From assembly GCA_945883565.1 (NCBI GenBank), contig CAMCXO010000003.1:1-64000 (forward strand): a DNA stretch of 64,000 bases, given 5' to 3'. Position 1 is the first letter of the stretch. Each line of letters begins with the position of its first letter. The notes beneath the pieces are model-generated. The model had not been told where the DNA came from and did no database searches. It worked only from the letters and a program-made list of their open reading frames with translations. The translations under genes were made by a program, and so were the position numbers. This stretch comes from Chryseobacterium gleum (GTDB lineage: Bacteria > Bacteroidota > Bacteroidia > Flavobacteriales > Schleiferiaceae). Below are positions 31,502-40,650 of the stretch, in pieces.

Positions 31502-33931
31502 TTAGTTTTTAACCAGTTTGAAGTTTGATACTTCACCAGCCTTATTAGAAGCTCTTAGAACGTAAACACCTGCAGGATAGGTGCTAAGATCCAATTGGGC
31601 TTCTGCGCTGTTCATTTCATCCTGAACCAGAACACGGCCGTTCAAGTCTAGAAGCTCTATTTTCACACCAGCCTCAGCCACAACAAAGAGTTGGTTTTGA
31701 ACCGGATTTGGATAAACCTCAAGACCTGATAACGCACCTTCAGAAACCATATCGTTCTTATTGCCACCGGCGCCAAGATTGCGATTTCTTCCATTCGAGT
31801 AAGCAGAATTACGGGCTCCTGAGCCGGGATTGTAACGTGTGCGAACATTAAAACGGTACTGCTTATCAACGGTTAAGTTGTTTACATGGAAGAAGGTATC
31901 GGTAATTCCGGTAAACAATTGAACCAAAGCATTATCTGTTTCATTACGAACACGAACTTGATAGCTCAATACGCCAGGCTCATTTACACTGTTCCAAATT
32001 GGACGGAAACCATTAGGACTGCTGTTTATAGCGCTTATTAGATTTGGAACATAGGCAGTATCTAAGCTTAGAATGTTGGCCATTCCGATAGAATCTGCGG
32101 AACAGTTGTAACGATCGCTCACATAAATACTGTAAACTCCAGATTCAAGATCTGAGAAGGTAGCATTTCTGCGGTTTGTAACAGCGACGGTGTCTCCATT
32201 GCCTACCATCATAATATTGTACAAAGTGCGTCCTCCTTGGGTGTTAAACACAGTTACTTTTCCCAATCTGCCCATTTCAGGTGCTTGAAGAACATTGTAA
32301 GAATAGGTTACATCGGTGGCACAAACAATGCTAAAGTTAGCTGCGCAAGTTGTAGATGCAGGACCGTTGTTGGTAGTCACTTTGTACTCATAGTCACCAG
32401 GCTCCAGATTTTGAATAAGTTTAGAAGTACCGGTTACATTAGCGCCACTCCAAGTTGGCTCACCCACTTTGCGCCATTCTAAACGATAGCTGCTGCTGCC
32501 AGGAATGGCATTCCATGAGAAGTCAGATTGATAGTTACCTGATATCATAGCACTTGCACCTAAATTATAGCAAGTGGCAGTCGAATTAAAGCAGGAAGTG
32601 GGTAGGGAAGTATCGCTAGAAACGTACACTACCCGGTCGGAAATACTTTCCCATACCACACTTCCGCCTGCATATCTGCGAAACTTATATCTGGTTTGAC
32701 CATCTGGAATATTCAATTGCAAACTGTAAACACTTCCTCCCATATGGTTCATAATGTATCCTGAACCACCATTCCAACCATTAAAATTACCAACTACCTC
32801 TACAGAATCAAAAACGCATTCTGTCTGCATATCAACTGTAAAAGTGACATCGTAATTGTTGGTTGAGCAATTTGCACAGCTTCCCCAACACACAGGAGAA
32901 AGCACAGTGTCTTGAGTTGGATATAACACCCTATTGGTAAATCCACCAGTGGTCATAGTACAAAAGTCGCCTTGAGTTAATTGTTCATCGGCGGCCCAGC
33001 CGTCTACAGTGTATTTGTACTCAATGAAACCAGAAGTTGAAACATTTACGGTAATTTCATAGATGCTGTCGTTATTGGCATCTGTCATAACTGCACAGCT
33101 TCCACACCAGCCATTAAAACTTCCATTTAAATTCACATTGGTCCAAGTTCCAGGATAGTCGCGCATGTTAACTTGGAAAGTAACGTTAGCCGTTGAAGGC
33201 CCGCTTCCACATGGTGTGCATTGTGCCCAACACACCTGTGCCAGGTTGGTATCGCCGTTTAAGACAGTGAAGCGGTTGGTAAAACCGAAAGAAGTTTTGG
33301 TGCAAGGCTCGCCACCCGAGAAGTTCTCTTGAGCATTCCAGCCATCTGCAGTGAACTTATACTCAATTGAATCGGCTGTAATAGGCAAAGTAACTTGCCA
33401 AATGTCGTTACCCATATCAGTCATAGGGTTGCAGCCTCCACACCATCCGTTGAAACTACCGTTAACAAAAATACCAGAGTAAGAACCAGTAAAGCCTGAA
33501 ACGTCTACAGTAAAGGTGACATCCTTAGGCTGTGGTGCAGAAGCACAGTTGCTGCAAGAATTCCAGCATACAACATCTAGGTTGGTATTGCCGGTAATTG
33601 CTAAAAAGCGATTGGTGAAGCCAAAGTTGGTTTGGGTGCATGGCATCCCTTGAACCAAGGCTTCCTGATCGTTCCAGCCATCAACTGTAAACTTGTATTC
33701 GATGTTGCCTGCTGCCAATGGGAGTGTTACTTCCCAAATTCCATCGTTATTGGCATCGGTCATCGGATTACATCCGCCGCACCAACCATTAAAACTGCCA
33801 TTCACAAACACACCACCAAATGGACCACCGGCGTAACCGGCCATATCCACCTTAAAGGTCACGTTGTACGTTTGCGCATAGGCCATGAGTCCGGCAAATA
33901 GACCCATAACCGTGAATAAAATTCTCTTCAT
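31502..33931 (-). CDS. T9SS-secreted protein with four module repeats and FN3-like domains
   Basis: This 809-residue secreted protein has a signal peptide (1-20) and three full six-cysteine modules (about 21-131, 136-241, 248-355). A fourth, diverged module (about 360-455) keeps VVGNFNGW but has lost most cysteines. A fibronectin-like region (about 460-560 and 640-730; SYRLEWRKVGEPTW, SYQVRVRN) and a T9SS sorting domain (about 735-809; LEVYPNPVQNQLFVV, STYPAGVYVL) follow. No enzyme domain is present. It has a strong promoter (33959-33988) and a strong terminator, so it is its own transcription unit, presumably producing an abundant surface or extracellular glucan-binding scaffold. Confidence 0.82.
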   Translation of the reverse strand: MKRILFTVMGLFAGLMAYAQTYNVTFKVDMAGYAGGPFGGVFVNGSFNGWCGGCNPMTDANNDGIWEVTLPLAAGNIEYKFTVDGWNDQEALVQGMPCTQTNFGFTNRFLAITGNTNLDVVCWNSCSNCASAPQPKDVTFTVDVSGFTGSYSGIFVNGSFNGWCGGCNPMTDMGNDIWQVTLPITADSIEYKFTADGWNAQENFSGGEPCTKTSFGFTNRFTVLNGDTNLAQVCWAQCTPCGSGPSTANVTFQVNMRDYPGTWTNVNLNGSFNGWCGSCAVMTDANNDSIYEITVNVSTSGFIEYKYTVDGWAADEQLTQGDFCTMTTGGFTNRVLYPTQDTVLSPVCWGSCANCSTNNYDVTFTVDMQTECVFDSVEVVGNFNGWNGGSGYIMNHMGGSVYSLQLNIPDGQTRYKFRRYAGGSVVWESISDRVVYVSSDTSLPTSCFNSTATCYNLGASAMISGNYQSDFSWNAIPGSSSYRLEWRKVGEPTWSGANVTGTSKLIQNLEPGDYEYKVTTNNGPASTTCAANFSIVCATDVTYSYNVLQAPEMGRLGKVTVFNTQGGRTLYNIMMVGNGDTVAVTNRRNATFSDLESGVYSIYVSDRYNCSADSIGMANILSLDTAYVPNLISAINSSPNGFRPIWNSVNEPGVLSYQVRVRNETDNALVQLFTGITDTFFHVNNLTVDKQYRFNVRTRYNPGSGARNSAYSNGRNRNLGAGGNKNDMVSEGALSGLEVYPNPVQNQLFVVAEAGVKIELLDLNGRVLVQDEMNSAEAQLDLSTYPAGVYVLRASNKAGEVSNFKLVKN

Positions 33932-33958
33932 ATGAAACAGAGGTTAGGTTTTGTTTAT

Positions 33959-33988
33959 CAAACATAAAGTATTTTTTACTATATCAAA
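33959..33988 (-). promoter_or_regulatory. Promoter TTTG-N18-TATGTTTG of the module protein gene
   Basis: On the minus strand TTTG (33988-33985), 18 bp, then TATGTTTG (33966-33959) is a full match to the Bacteroidota -33/-7 consensus. The ATG at 33931 is 27 bp downstream. Confidence 0.65.
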
Positions 33989-34222
33989 TAGTTTTTTTTA
34001 CTATAAGCATATAAATTAACTTAACCAGCTCATAATCATAAACTAAAAATTTAACTTTTCTTTAATTCGCCTCTTAATGCACAGGCCACAAACCATTTTT
34101 TATAGAATACATACACATCTAGGCGCTTTAAATCTTCTTAATTTTGAACTTCCTTTATCAAATACTAAAGCGCATCTTCCAGATTTGACGTTAATTCCCA
34201 ATTATAGACTGTGTTTTACCTA

Positions 34223-34253
34223 TTGACTACTGATTCTCAGCGAACTATATTTA
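34223..34253 (+). promoter_or_regulatory. Candidate promoter of the LruC gene
   Basis: TTG (34223-34225), 20 bp, then TATATTTA (34246-34253) matches the consensus with one mismatch in the -7 box, 34 bp before the ATG at 34288. Confidence 0.45.
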
Positions 34254-34287
34254 GGCATTGGCTTTGCCATACTTCTAATACCAATAC

Positions 34288-36348
34288 ATGAACATGCGCC
34301 CTTTCCACATTTTCTTATCCACATTCGCTATTGCCCTTTTTGCTTCTTGCCAAAAAGAAACAAATCCAAATGGACCTAATACGCCCGGCACCCCCACATC
34401 TTCTTCTGAGATGCAAGTGCCTCCGGGATTTGCTTATGAAACCGATCACTTGGTAAACTTCAATATAGGCGTTCAAAGTCCAGATGGCAGTCCTATAAAA
34501 GGGGTTCGAGTATTTGTTTACAATGGGCCTACTGAAGAAGGTGGTGAATTGATTCATACAGGCTTTACGGGTCAAAATGGATTTTGGGTAAGCACTTTAA
34601 AAATGCCAGTTCATCTAGAAAATCTTTTTGTTCGGGTAAATCATATTGGCTTGGTAAATGAAGCTATGCTGAGGGTAGAAGGCAATTCATTGAATTTTGT
34701 ATTTGGGGCTAACCTTCAAGTTAACAAAAATTCTTCAAGAGCTAAAAGCCAAAAAGCATTAAGTCCCATACCTATTGGGCAGAATTACTATTTCATGGGC
34801 ACTTCAAACAGTTTAGGTGTTCCTGATTATTTAGAGCCAACAGATGATGTGGTTACTCAATCGCTTCGAGATATGATTACCCAGACACTACCCGAACGTG
34901 TGGCCATGGACGAAAGCCTCATTGGCGACAATTATGCAGAAGTGCTTCAAATTTCGGATCTTAGCGATGTATGGGTAACTTTTGTTCACGAAGGTGCAGG
35001 TTATAAAAATGTTTTGGCTTATTACACCTACCCTACAAACAATCCACCCGCCGATCCATCTGAATTAGATTCCATTTTTGTGGTATTTCCAAATGTAAGC
35101 TTCACGGGTTCTGGTGGAGGGTTGACGTCAGGAAACAAAGTAAAGCTGGGCACTTTCGATGCGGGTACTACTTTAGGCTTTGTTATTCTGGCCAATGCTT
35201 TCAACAGCAATACCAGCATCAACCTAAATTCCAGTAAATTCTTTTCCAATACGGCTTGGAATCAAGTGGCGAACCCCGCTCTAAGTCAGCATCATGTGTT
35301 TTTAAGAGATTGGACTACAGGGCGAATTGTTATTGGGTTTGAAGACATTTATCGCGGCAACAGCGGCAGCGATAAAGATTTTAATGATGTGGTGTTTTAT
35401 GTAGATGCCAATCCTATTACAGCCATTGCAAATAACAGCATTCCTTTTTTGGGCGGAATTCCAGACACCGATGGCGATGGTATTCCTGATTTTGATGATG
35501 ATTTCCCTACCGATGCCACCAAAGCATTTGCAGTTAAAAGTTTTGGAACATTGGCATATGAAGACCTTTGGCCCTACCAAGGTGATTACGATTTCAACGA
35601 TTTAGTTGTAGACTATGACAGTGAGGAGATTTTAAATGCCCTTGGCCACATACTCGAAATCAACATAAAGTTTACTTACCGTGCAGCAGGGGCAGAAAAA
35701 GACAATGGTTTTGCTTTTATGTTCGACGGCGTTTCGCCCAGCCAAATAGCCAGCAGCATTCTTCCAGCTTTAACAGATAATTACATTCAACGCAATGGCA
35801 ATGGAACCGAATTGGGTCAGTCAAAAGCTGTTTTCGTGGTAAACGATCGGTTATCTTCTGTTTTAGACAATCCTAATGGCATTTTTGTAAACACGATTCC
35901 AGGTGGTTTTCAAGTTGACCCCGAAACAGTTGAAACTAAAGTGGTATTTACTTCTCCACAAAACAGGGCTGATGTTGGTTTTGCTCCTTACAATCCATTT
36001 TTGATAGTGGGCGGCGAAAGAGGCCGAGAAGTACATTTAAGTAATTATGCCCCCAGCGATTTGGTGACCACTTCCTATTTCAATACCAACGACGACGACA
36101 GCAATCCTAACTCCAATCGTTACTACCTAACACCCAAAAACTTACCTTGGGCAATCCACTTATCTGGAGCCACTAGTTTTGCCTATCCAAACGAACAGAC
36201 GGACATTTTGCTTGCTTACCCGCGCTTTGCCCCTTGGGCTCAATCATCTGGTAAGGTATTTCCTGATTGGTATTTATTGATTGATGGACAAGTAGTTGGA
36301 GAGAATATTTACAACTTCGATAAGCTACAAGGCAACGGAAAAAGATAA
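34288..36348 (+). CDS. LruC domain-containing lipoprotein
   Basis: This 686-residue lipoprotein has a lipobox ALFASC (Cys21) followed by QKETNPNGP. A carboxypeptidase-regulatory-like beta domain lies at about 50-125 (NFNIGVQSPDGSPIKGVRVFVYN). A DUF4114-type segment (about 290-375) ends in DKDFNDVVFYVDA, and a calcium-binding-like PDTDGDGIPDFDDDFP follows. The LruC domain (about 415-680) is recognised by LAYEDLWPYQGDYDFNDLVVDY. LruC proteins are abundant in leptospires and Bacteroidota and their function is unknown; the acidic repeats suggest calcium-stabilised extracellular folding. It is transcribed away from the glucan locus with its own candidate promoter and terminator. Confidence 0.88.
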   Translation: MNMRPFHIFLSTFAIALFASCQKETNPNGPNTPGTPTSSSEMQVPPGFAYETDHLVNFNIGVQSPDGSPIKGVRVFVYNGPTEEGGELIHTGFTGQNGFWVSTLKMPVHLENLFVRVNHIGLVNEAMLRVEGNSLNFVFGANLQVNKNSSRAKSQKALSPIPIGQNYYFMGTSNSLGVPDYLEPTDDVVTQSLRDMITQTLPERVAMDESLIGDNYAEVLQISDLSDVWVTFVHEGAGYKNVLAYYTYPTNNPPADPSELDSIFVVFPNVSFTGSGGGLTSGNKVKLGTFDAGTTLGFVILANAFNSNTSINLNSSKFFSNTAWNQVANPALSQHHVFLRDWTTGRIVIGFEDIYRGNSGSDKDFNDVVFYVDANPITAIANNSIPFLGGIPDTDGDGIPDFDDDFPTDATKAFAVKSFGTLAYEDLWPYQGDYDFNDLVVDYDSEEILNALGHILEINIKFTYRAAGAEKDNGFAFMFDGVSPSQIASSILPALTDNYIQRNGNGTELGQSKAVFVVNDRLSSVLDNPNGIFVNTIPGGFQVDPETVETKVVFTSPQNRADVGFAPYNPFLIVGGERGREVHLSNYAPSDLVTTSYFNTNDDDSNPNSNRYYLTPKNLPWAIHLSGATSFAYPNEQTDILLAYPRFAPWAQSSGKVFPDWYLLIDGQVVGENIYNFDKLQGNGKR

Positions 36349-36375
36349 ACGTATAATGCATTCGCTTTAGGTATG

Positions 36376-36408
36376 AAGGCTTTGGCTATTTTAGCGCAAA
36401 GCCTTTTT
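36376..36408 (+). terminator. Terminator of LruC gene overlapping the next gene's promoter
   Basis: AAGGCTTTG (36376-36384) and CAAAGCCTT (36397-36405) form a perfect 9-bp stem followed by TTT. The loop contains TATTTTAG (36387-36394), one base off the -7 consensus, and the next start codon begins at 36410. Confidence 0.6.
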
Positions 36409-36409
36409 G

Positions 36410-36976
36410 ATGACCTACATTTCCAAAGATACACAAGATTTAATCGACCAACTTGAGGCCAAGCTTCAAAATACCCAAGTCGAATTAAACCAAAGTCAGC
36501 AATTTTTAGAGAAATCTACCAAAGCCCGAAAAGGATACATGGCCTTGAGCTTAGTGGCTTTTCTTATGGCTTTGGTTTTTGCATTTCTGTGGTGGCGCTC
36601 GAGTAAACTTGTTCTGCCGCCTAAGCAAAATGCAGATGTTTCGGCCTATTTAAGCGAAATAGACAGCCTAAAGAATCATATCGACATGGTGATGCAACAG
36701 CCTATAGAAGGACCGGAATTCGACAAAGGGCTTTGGTATTTTGTTCAAATTGGAGCCTACGAAAAGCGGAACTTGGGCATGTATACTGACGGGATGTTTA
36801 ATTTTCGGCAACAAGAAGCCAATCAATTATACAAATACACTTTAGGCTCTTTTAAAGATTTAAATCAAGCTTTGTTGTTTGTAGAAGAAGTTAGGGCTTT
36901 AGGGTTGAAAGATGCATTTGTATTTGCTCAACATAACGGTGAACGTATATCAATCGAAAAATCCAAAAATCTTTGA
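36410..36976 (+). CDS. Membrane protein with coiled coil and SPOR-like domain
   Basis: This 188-residue protein has a predicted coiled coil (about 5-40; DQLEAKLQNTQVELNQSQQFL), one transmembrane helix (about 45-64; MALSLVAFLMALVFAFLWW) and a C-terminal domain (about 105-185) that resembles SPOR: WYFVQIGAYEKRN, then YKYTLGSFKDLNQALLFVEE and LGLKDAFVFAQHNGERI. SPOR domains bind denuded peptidoglycan at division or remodelling sites, so a periplasmic cell-wall role is plausible. The start is the ATG at 36410; a TTG one codon before is the alternative. Its stop codon overlaps the TTG start of the next gene. Confidence 0.75.
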   Translation: MTYISKDTQDLIDQLEAKLQNTQVELNQSQQFLEKSTKARKGYMALSLVAFLMALVFAFLWWRSSKLVLPPKQNADVSAYLSEIDSLKNHIDMVMQQPIEGPEFDKGLWYFVQIGAYEKRNLGMYTDGMFNFRQQEANQLYKYTLGSFKDLNQALLFVEEVRALGLKDAFVFAQHNGERISIEKSKNL

Positions 36977-37656
36977 AAAGCCGCCTTTTGGTTTTGACCC
37001 TTCTGGCTGTTATTCTGAAATTTAATGCCCAAGAGCTGGCCGTTGGAACTTCTTATTTTTTGCCAGTAAACGCCCCTTTATCTGTAGCGGTTCCCCCAGT
37101 GGTTTTAAGAGGAGAGTTAATAGGTGATGAAAACTGGGCATTAGAGACGGGCATCACGTGGTATAGAATGTCTGGAATGGCACTTCAAAACTTAAGTTTC
37201 CCCATGTTAGAATCGGCCTTATTGCCATTTAACAGCTTTGTTTTTCCATTACAAATTGGTGGAAAATGGCGTTTCAAGTCCATTCGAATTCAACCTAAAA
37301 TTGGCGTTTTTGCTTCCATAAACAGTCAATACAAGCTGCATGAAGATGCTTTAAGTCGGGCATATTTACGCAGTCGCCTCGATTTGAGTCAAATGCAAAC
37401 CAATTCACGCATCGAGCAAAGCAATACTTTTGGTCTATTGGCTGGGGTATTTTTGGGATTGCCTCTAAAAAAAGAATGGATGCTTAAAATAGGTGGAAGT
37501 TGGTACGAAGGGCAATCACCAGCAGCTGTTACAGGAAGCTTTCAAGGCCTAAGTCAGAATCAAGTACCAGTAACAGGTAATTTTAATTTCAACAACAGTA
37601 CATTGGATTTTAGGGGCTTCGAAATGTACCTTGGGATTGAATTTAAATGGGAATAA
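36973..37656 (+). CDS. Hypothetical barrel-like exported protein (TTG start)
   Basis: This 227-residue protein has a signal peptide (MKSRLLVLTLLAVILKFNAQ) and a beta-rich mature part (VVLRGELIGDENWALETGITWYRM, FPLQIGGKWRFKSIRIQPKIGVFAS, FEMYLGIEFKWE), consistent with a small outer-membrane barrel. I recognise no family. The start is TTG at 36973, within the TTGA overlap with the stop of the SPOR-like gene, so translation is probably coupled. The pair may be a small envelope unit, with the SPOR-like protein in the inner membrane and this protein in the outer membrane, but that is inference. It ends 1 bp before the fabG start. Confidence 0.65.
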   Translation: MKSRLLVLTLLAVILKFNAQELAVGTSYFLPVNAPLSVAVPPVVLRGELIGDENWALETGITWYRMSGMALQNLSFPMLESALLPFNSFVFPLQIGGKWRFKSIRIQPKIGVFASINSQYKLHEDALSRAYLRSRLDLSQMQTNSRIEQSNTFGLLAGVFLGLPLKKEWMLKIGGSWYEGQSPAAVTGSFQGLSQNQVPVTGNFNFNNSTLDFRGFEMYLGIEFKWE

Positions 37657-37657
37657 T

Positions 37658-38404
37658 ATGCAGCTTTTACAAGGAAAACGCGCTTTAATAACAGGCGCCA
37701 GCAAAGGAATAGGAAGGGCTATAGCTTTAGCTTTTGCTCGCGAAGGGGCTTCGGTGGCTTTTACCTATTTATCGTCGGTAGAAAAAGGGCAAGCCCTAGA
37801 AAATGAGCTTAAATCTTTTGGAGGTCAGGCATTGGGATTTAGATCGGATGCCGGGGATTTTAAGCAAGCCGAAAATCTTATTGATGAAGTGACCAAAGCC
37901 TTTGGAGGCATAGACATTTTGGTAAACAATGCTGGTATTACTCTCGATAACTTGCTTTTGCGCATGAGTCCGGAAGACTTTGACAAAGTTCAAAAAGTTA
38001 ATCTTTACTCCGTTTTTAATACTACCAAAGCTATTTCTCGCTTAATGATGAAACAGCGTTCAGGAAGCATCATCAATATTTCATCTGTAGTTGGGGTAAA
38101 AGGCAATGCCGGGCAAGCTAATTACGCCGCCTCCAAAGCCGGAATCATTGGGTTTACGAAATCTGTAGCGCTCGAATTAGGTTCACGCAATATTCGTTGT
38201 AACGCTATTGCGCCAGGTTTTATTGAAACAGAGATGACTGCTCAATTAGACGAAAAAACGGTTGAAGGATGGCGCAATGCCATTCCGTTAAAACGTGGTG
38301 GAACGCCAGAAGATGTTGCCGAAGCTTGTGTATTTCTAGCCTCAGACCGAAGTACTTACATAAGTGGACAAGTGCTTAATGTGTGCGGCGGTATGCTCAC
38401 TTAA
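37658..38404 (+). CDS. fabG: 3-oxoacyl-[ACP] reductase
   Basis: This 248-residue short-chain dehydrogenase is the predicted NADPH-dependent reductase of fatty-acid elongation, acting on beta-ketoacyl-ACP. The cofactor motif is ITGASKGIGRAIA, followed by NNAGITLDNLLLRM. The catalytic Ser is in SIINISSVVG and the Tyr-x-x-x-Lys in NYAASKAG. The C terminus GFIETEMTAQL, IPLKRGGTPEDVAEACVFLAS and YISGQVLNVCGGM is typical of FabG. The start at 37658 (MQLLQGKRALITG) gives the standard length; an in-frame upstream extension overlaps the previous gene. It is followed 11 bp later by the vWA gene. Confidence 0.93.
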   Translation: MQLLQGKRALITGASKGIGRAIALAFAREGASVAFTYLSSVEKGQALENELKSFGGQALGFRSDAGDFKQAENLIDEVTKAFGGIDILVNNAGITLDNLLLRMSPEDFDKVQKVNLYSVFNTTKAISRLMMKQRSGSIINISSVVGVKGNAGQANYAASKAGIIGFTKSVALELGSRNIRCNAIAPGFIETEMTAQLDEKTVEGWRNAIPLKRGGTPEDVAEACVFLASDRSTYISGQVLNVCGGMLT

Positions 38405-38415
38405 TAGCTGTACAT

Positions 38416-40485
38416 ATGCTGCATTTCGAAGCCCCTTTTTGGCTTTGGTCTATTCTTTTGGTTATAGCCTTTGCTTTGATAGGCATTTCTTATTACAAAC
38501 CACCCGATTTTAAAGGAAAACCTTTAAAACACTATATGTTACCCGCTATTTTGAGGACATTGGCGGTTTTAATGGTTATCGTTTTAATTGCCGATCCTCA
38601 AATTCGAACCTCTGAATTTGAAGAGCGCAAGCCTATTCTAGCAGTTCTTGTTGATAATTCTGAAAGTATGCGCCTTCACGGAATGGATGTAAAAGCGCTC
38701 AATGAGTCCCTTTATTCATTAATGGCATCATTACAATCAAAATACGATTTACGTGTTTTTGGCATCGGTGAACAGGTTGCAGCCCTAAACGACACCCTAA
38801 CTTTTATTGACTCTCAAACCAATTTAAGCGAAGGACTGCAATTTGTTCAACAATCTCTTTCTTTAGATCCCGCATGGGCCGGAACTCTTTTAATTAGCGA
38901 TGGTAACCACAACAGAGGTCATAATCCTTCTGATTTATTAAACAGCTTCAAAAATGATGTTTTTGTTTTGGCTGTAGGAGAACCTGCTTCGAAACCCGAC
39001 TTGGCCATTTTGGATGCTTACTACAGCCCTAAAGCCGTTGTTGGCAATATGGCCGAAGTTGAATGGGTAATAACAACACAACGAGCAGCAGGGCAATCTC
39101 TGGAATGGTGGATAGAAACCGAAAATGGCCAACATATTGAAGATGGTACCGATGTTTTGATGAAGCCCAACCAAACATTAAGAAAACGAATCTTTTTACC
39201 CATAAACAAAATTGGCGTTCAAAGCTTTAGCTTGAGAATAAAAGCCTTAAATCAAGAAGTAAATATTAGCAACAATTCCCGAATAATTAAAATTCAGGGA
39301 ATTGAGTCAAAAGAAGAAATTGGTGTTTTGTTCAGTGAATACCATCCCGACTTAGGCGCTTTTATACGAAGTGTTGAAACATTCTCTACCTATAAAGTAT
39401 CAAAAATCAACGTTTCCGAAAATAACATAGCTCCAAAAGACCTTTCCATGATGCTATGGTTTCAACCGCAAACCAAGTATTTTGATGTTTACAAAAATTG
39501 GCTTAACGCACAAAAATCACCTCAAACAGGCGTTTGGATTTGGGGAGGTGATGTTAGTTTGGCCTCAAAATTCGTTCAAGGCCTAACGTTTCAAAATCAA
39601 AAAGGCGATTTTGACGAGGTTCAAGCTGCCTTCAAAAAAGAGTTTACTTTGTTCAATCTATCAGAAAAGAACCAAAGTACCATTTCGAATCTACCCCCAG
39701 TAGAAACGCCTTTTGGCCGCTGGAGTTTAAAGAGCAATGTCCAAATAGAAATGGAACAGGTTTTAAATGGCACTCCCGTTCAAAGGCCTCTTTCGTTTGT
39801 GTTAAAAGACGCTACCAACCGGAATTGGGGTTTTTTTGTGGGTGAAGGATTGTGGAAATGGCGCTTATATAACTTTAAAAATCTGCAAAATACCGAAGCT
39901 TTCGATCAATGGGTTTCGTCTTGGGTACGTTATCTCTCGAACAGGCCTAACAACAAAAGATTAGCTGTTGAGCACCCCTATTTGGTACCAAAAGATGCCG
40001 GTGCCGAAGTTAAGGTTCGCCTTTACGACGCTTCCGGGGCTTATTCGCAACTTGGCAATGTTAAGTTAGAAGCGATTCTAGAATCGGGTAAAAAAATGGA
40101 ATACCAATTACAGAATGGAGCACAATATTATTATTTAAATCTTCCAACACCAGAAGTTGGGAACTACGAACTAAGAGTAAAGGGGAAGATAGGTGCTGAT
40201 ATTTTTGAAGAAAAAAGCGAGCTGCTTGTCGAATCTCAATCATTAGAAAATTTACTGGTTGGCAGTGATACTGCCATTCTAAATTCCTTGGCGAGTTCTG
40301 GGAAAAGCTTTAACTGGAACGAGCAGAACAGAGTACTTGAGCAGCTATTGGCTTTAGATGTTCCAAAAACGAGGAGTGAAAATGTGCGTTCTGGAAGCTT
40401 GATTGAATGGTACTACTGGTTCCTTATAATACTTGCACTTTTAACGGGCGAATGGTTTTTGCGTCGCTATAGTGGGCGATATTAA
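38416..40485 (+). CDS. Membrane protein with von Willebrand factor A-like domain
   Basis: This 689-residue protein has two N-terminal helices (FWLWSILLVIAFALIGISYY; ILRTLAVLMVIVLIADPQI) and a final one (WYYWFLIILALLTGEWFL) before RRYSGRY. Between them, a vWA-like domain starts at about residue 75 with a MIDAS-type LAVLVDNSESM (DxSxS) and continues to TLLISDGNHNRG. The remaining periplasmic part is beta-rich. Homologues in Bacteroidota are unnamed and often lie near cell-envelope genes. Divalent-metal-dependent protein binding is the general vWA role; no partner (for example a MoxR ATPase) is adjacent. The start is at 38416 (MLHFEAPFWLWS), which removes an unlikely leader that overlaps fabG. 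Confidence 0.75.
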   Translation: MLHFEAPFWLWSILLVIAFALIGISYYKPPDFKGKPLKHYMLPAILRTLAVLMVIVLIADPQIRTSEFEERKPILAVLVDNSESMRLHGMDVKALNESLYSLMASLQSKYDLRVFGIGEQVAALNDTLTFIDSQTNLSEGLQFVQQSLSLDPAWAGTLLISDGNHNRGHNPSDLLNSFKNDVFVLAVGEPASKPDLAILDAYYSPKAVVGNMAEVEWVITTQRAAGQSLEWWIETENGQHIEDGTDVLMKPNQTLRKRIFLPINKIGVQSFSLRIKALNQEVNISNNSRIIKIQGIESKEEIGVLFSEYHPDLGAFIRSVETFSTYKVSKINVSENNIAPKDLSMMLWFQPQTKYFDVYKNWLNAQKSPQTGVWIWGGDVSLASKFVQGLTFQNQKGDFDEVQAAFKKEFTLFNLSEKNQSTISNLPPVETPFGRWSLKSNVQIEMEQVLNGTPVQRPLSFVLKDATNRNWGFFVGEGLWKWRLYNFKNLQNTEAFDQWVSSWVRYLSNRPNNKRLAVEHPYLVPKDAGAEVKVRLYDASGAYSQLGNVKLEAILESGKKMEYQLQNGAQYYYLNLPTPEVGNYELRVKGKIGADIFEEKSELLVESQSLENLLVGSDTAILNSLASSGKSFNWNEQNRVLEQLLALDVPKTRSENVRSGSLIEWYYWFLIILALLTGEWFLRRYSGRY

Positions 40486-40535
40486 AATTTATGGGGGACT
40501 ACTTAGTTTAAGTATTTATTTAGTTTGGTTTGAAT

Positions 40536-40593
40536 GATTTTTTCTCTAGGCCTGCGGCTATTACATTCTTGCAATTGATTGGTCTTTTGGGCG
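40536..40593 (+). repeat. Direct repeat, left copy
   Basis: This 58-bp segment begins GATTTTTTCT and contains CCTGCGGCTATTA and TTGGTCTTTTGGGCG. A second, about 85-90 percent similar copy is at 40807-40862. The pair brackets the dispersed element at 40621-40785. Confidence 0.75.
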
Positions 40594-40620
40594 CCTCAAT
40601 CGCCGGCGCAGGGGCTTGTT

Positions 40621-40642
40621 CCTTTTGGCTTGACCCAAAAGG
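40621..40642. repeat. Stem-loop CCTTTTGG/CCAAAAGG
   Basis: CCTTTTGG (40621-40628) and CCAAAAGG (40635-40642) form an 8-bp stem immediately before the dispersed element. Similar TTTTGGCTTGACCCAAAA phrases are common in Bacteroidota intergenic repeats. Confidence 0.55.
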
Positions 40643-40650
40643 TCAAGGCC

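Larger units (their letters stand above)
33932..34287. other. AT-rich divergent intergenic region
   Basis: These 356 bp separate the module protein gene (minus) and the LruC lipoprotein gene (plus). The region is very AT-rich, with TTTTTTACTATA-type runs near 33970-34015, and contains the two candidate promoters listed separately. I see no ORF, RNA gene or repeat in the remainder. Confidence 0.7.
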
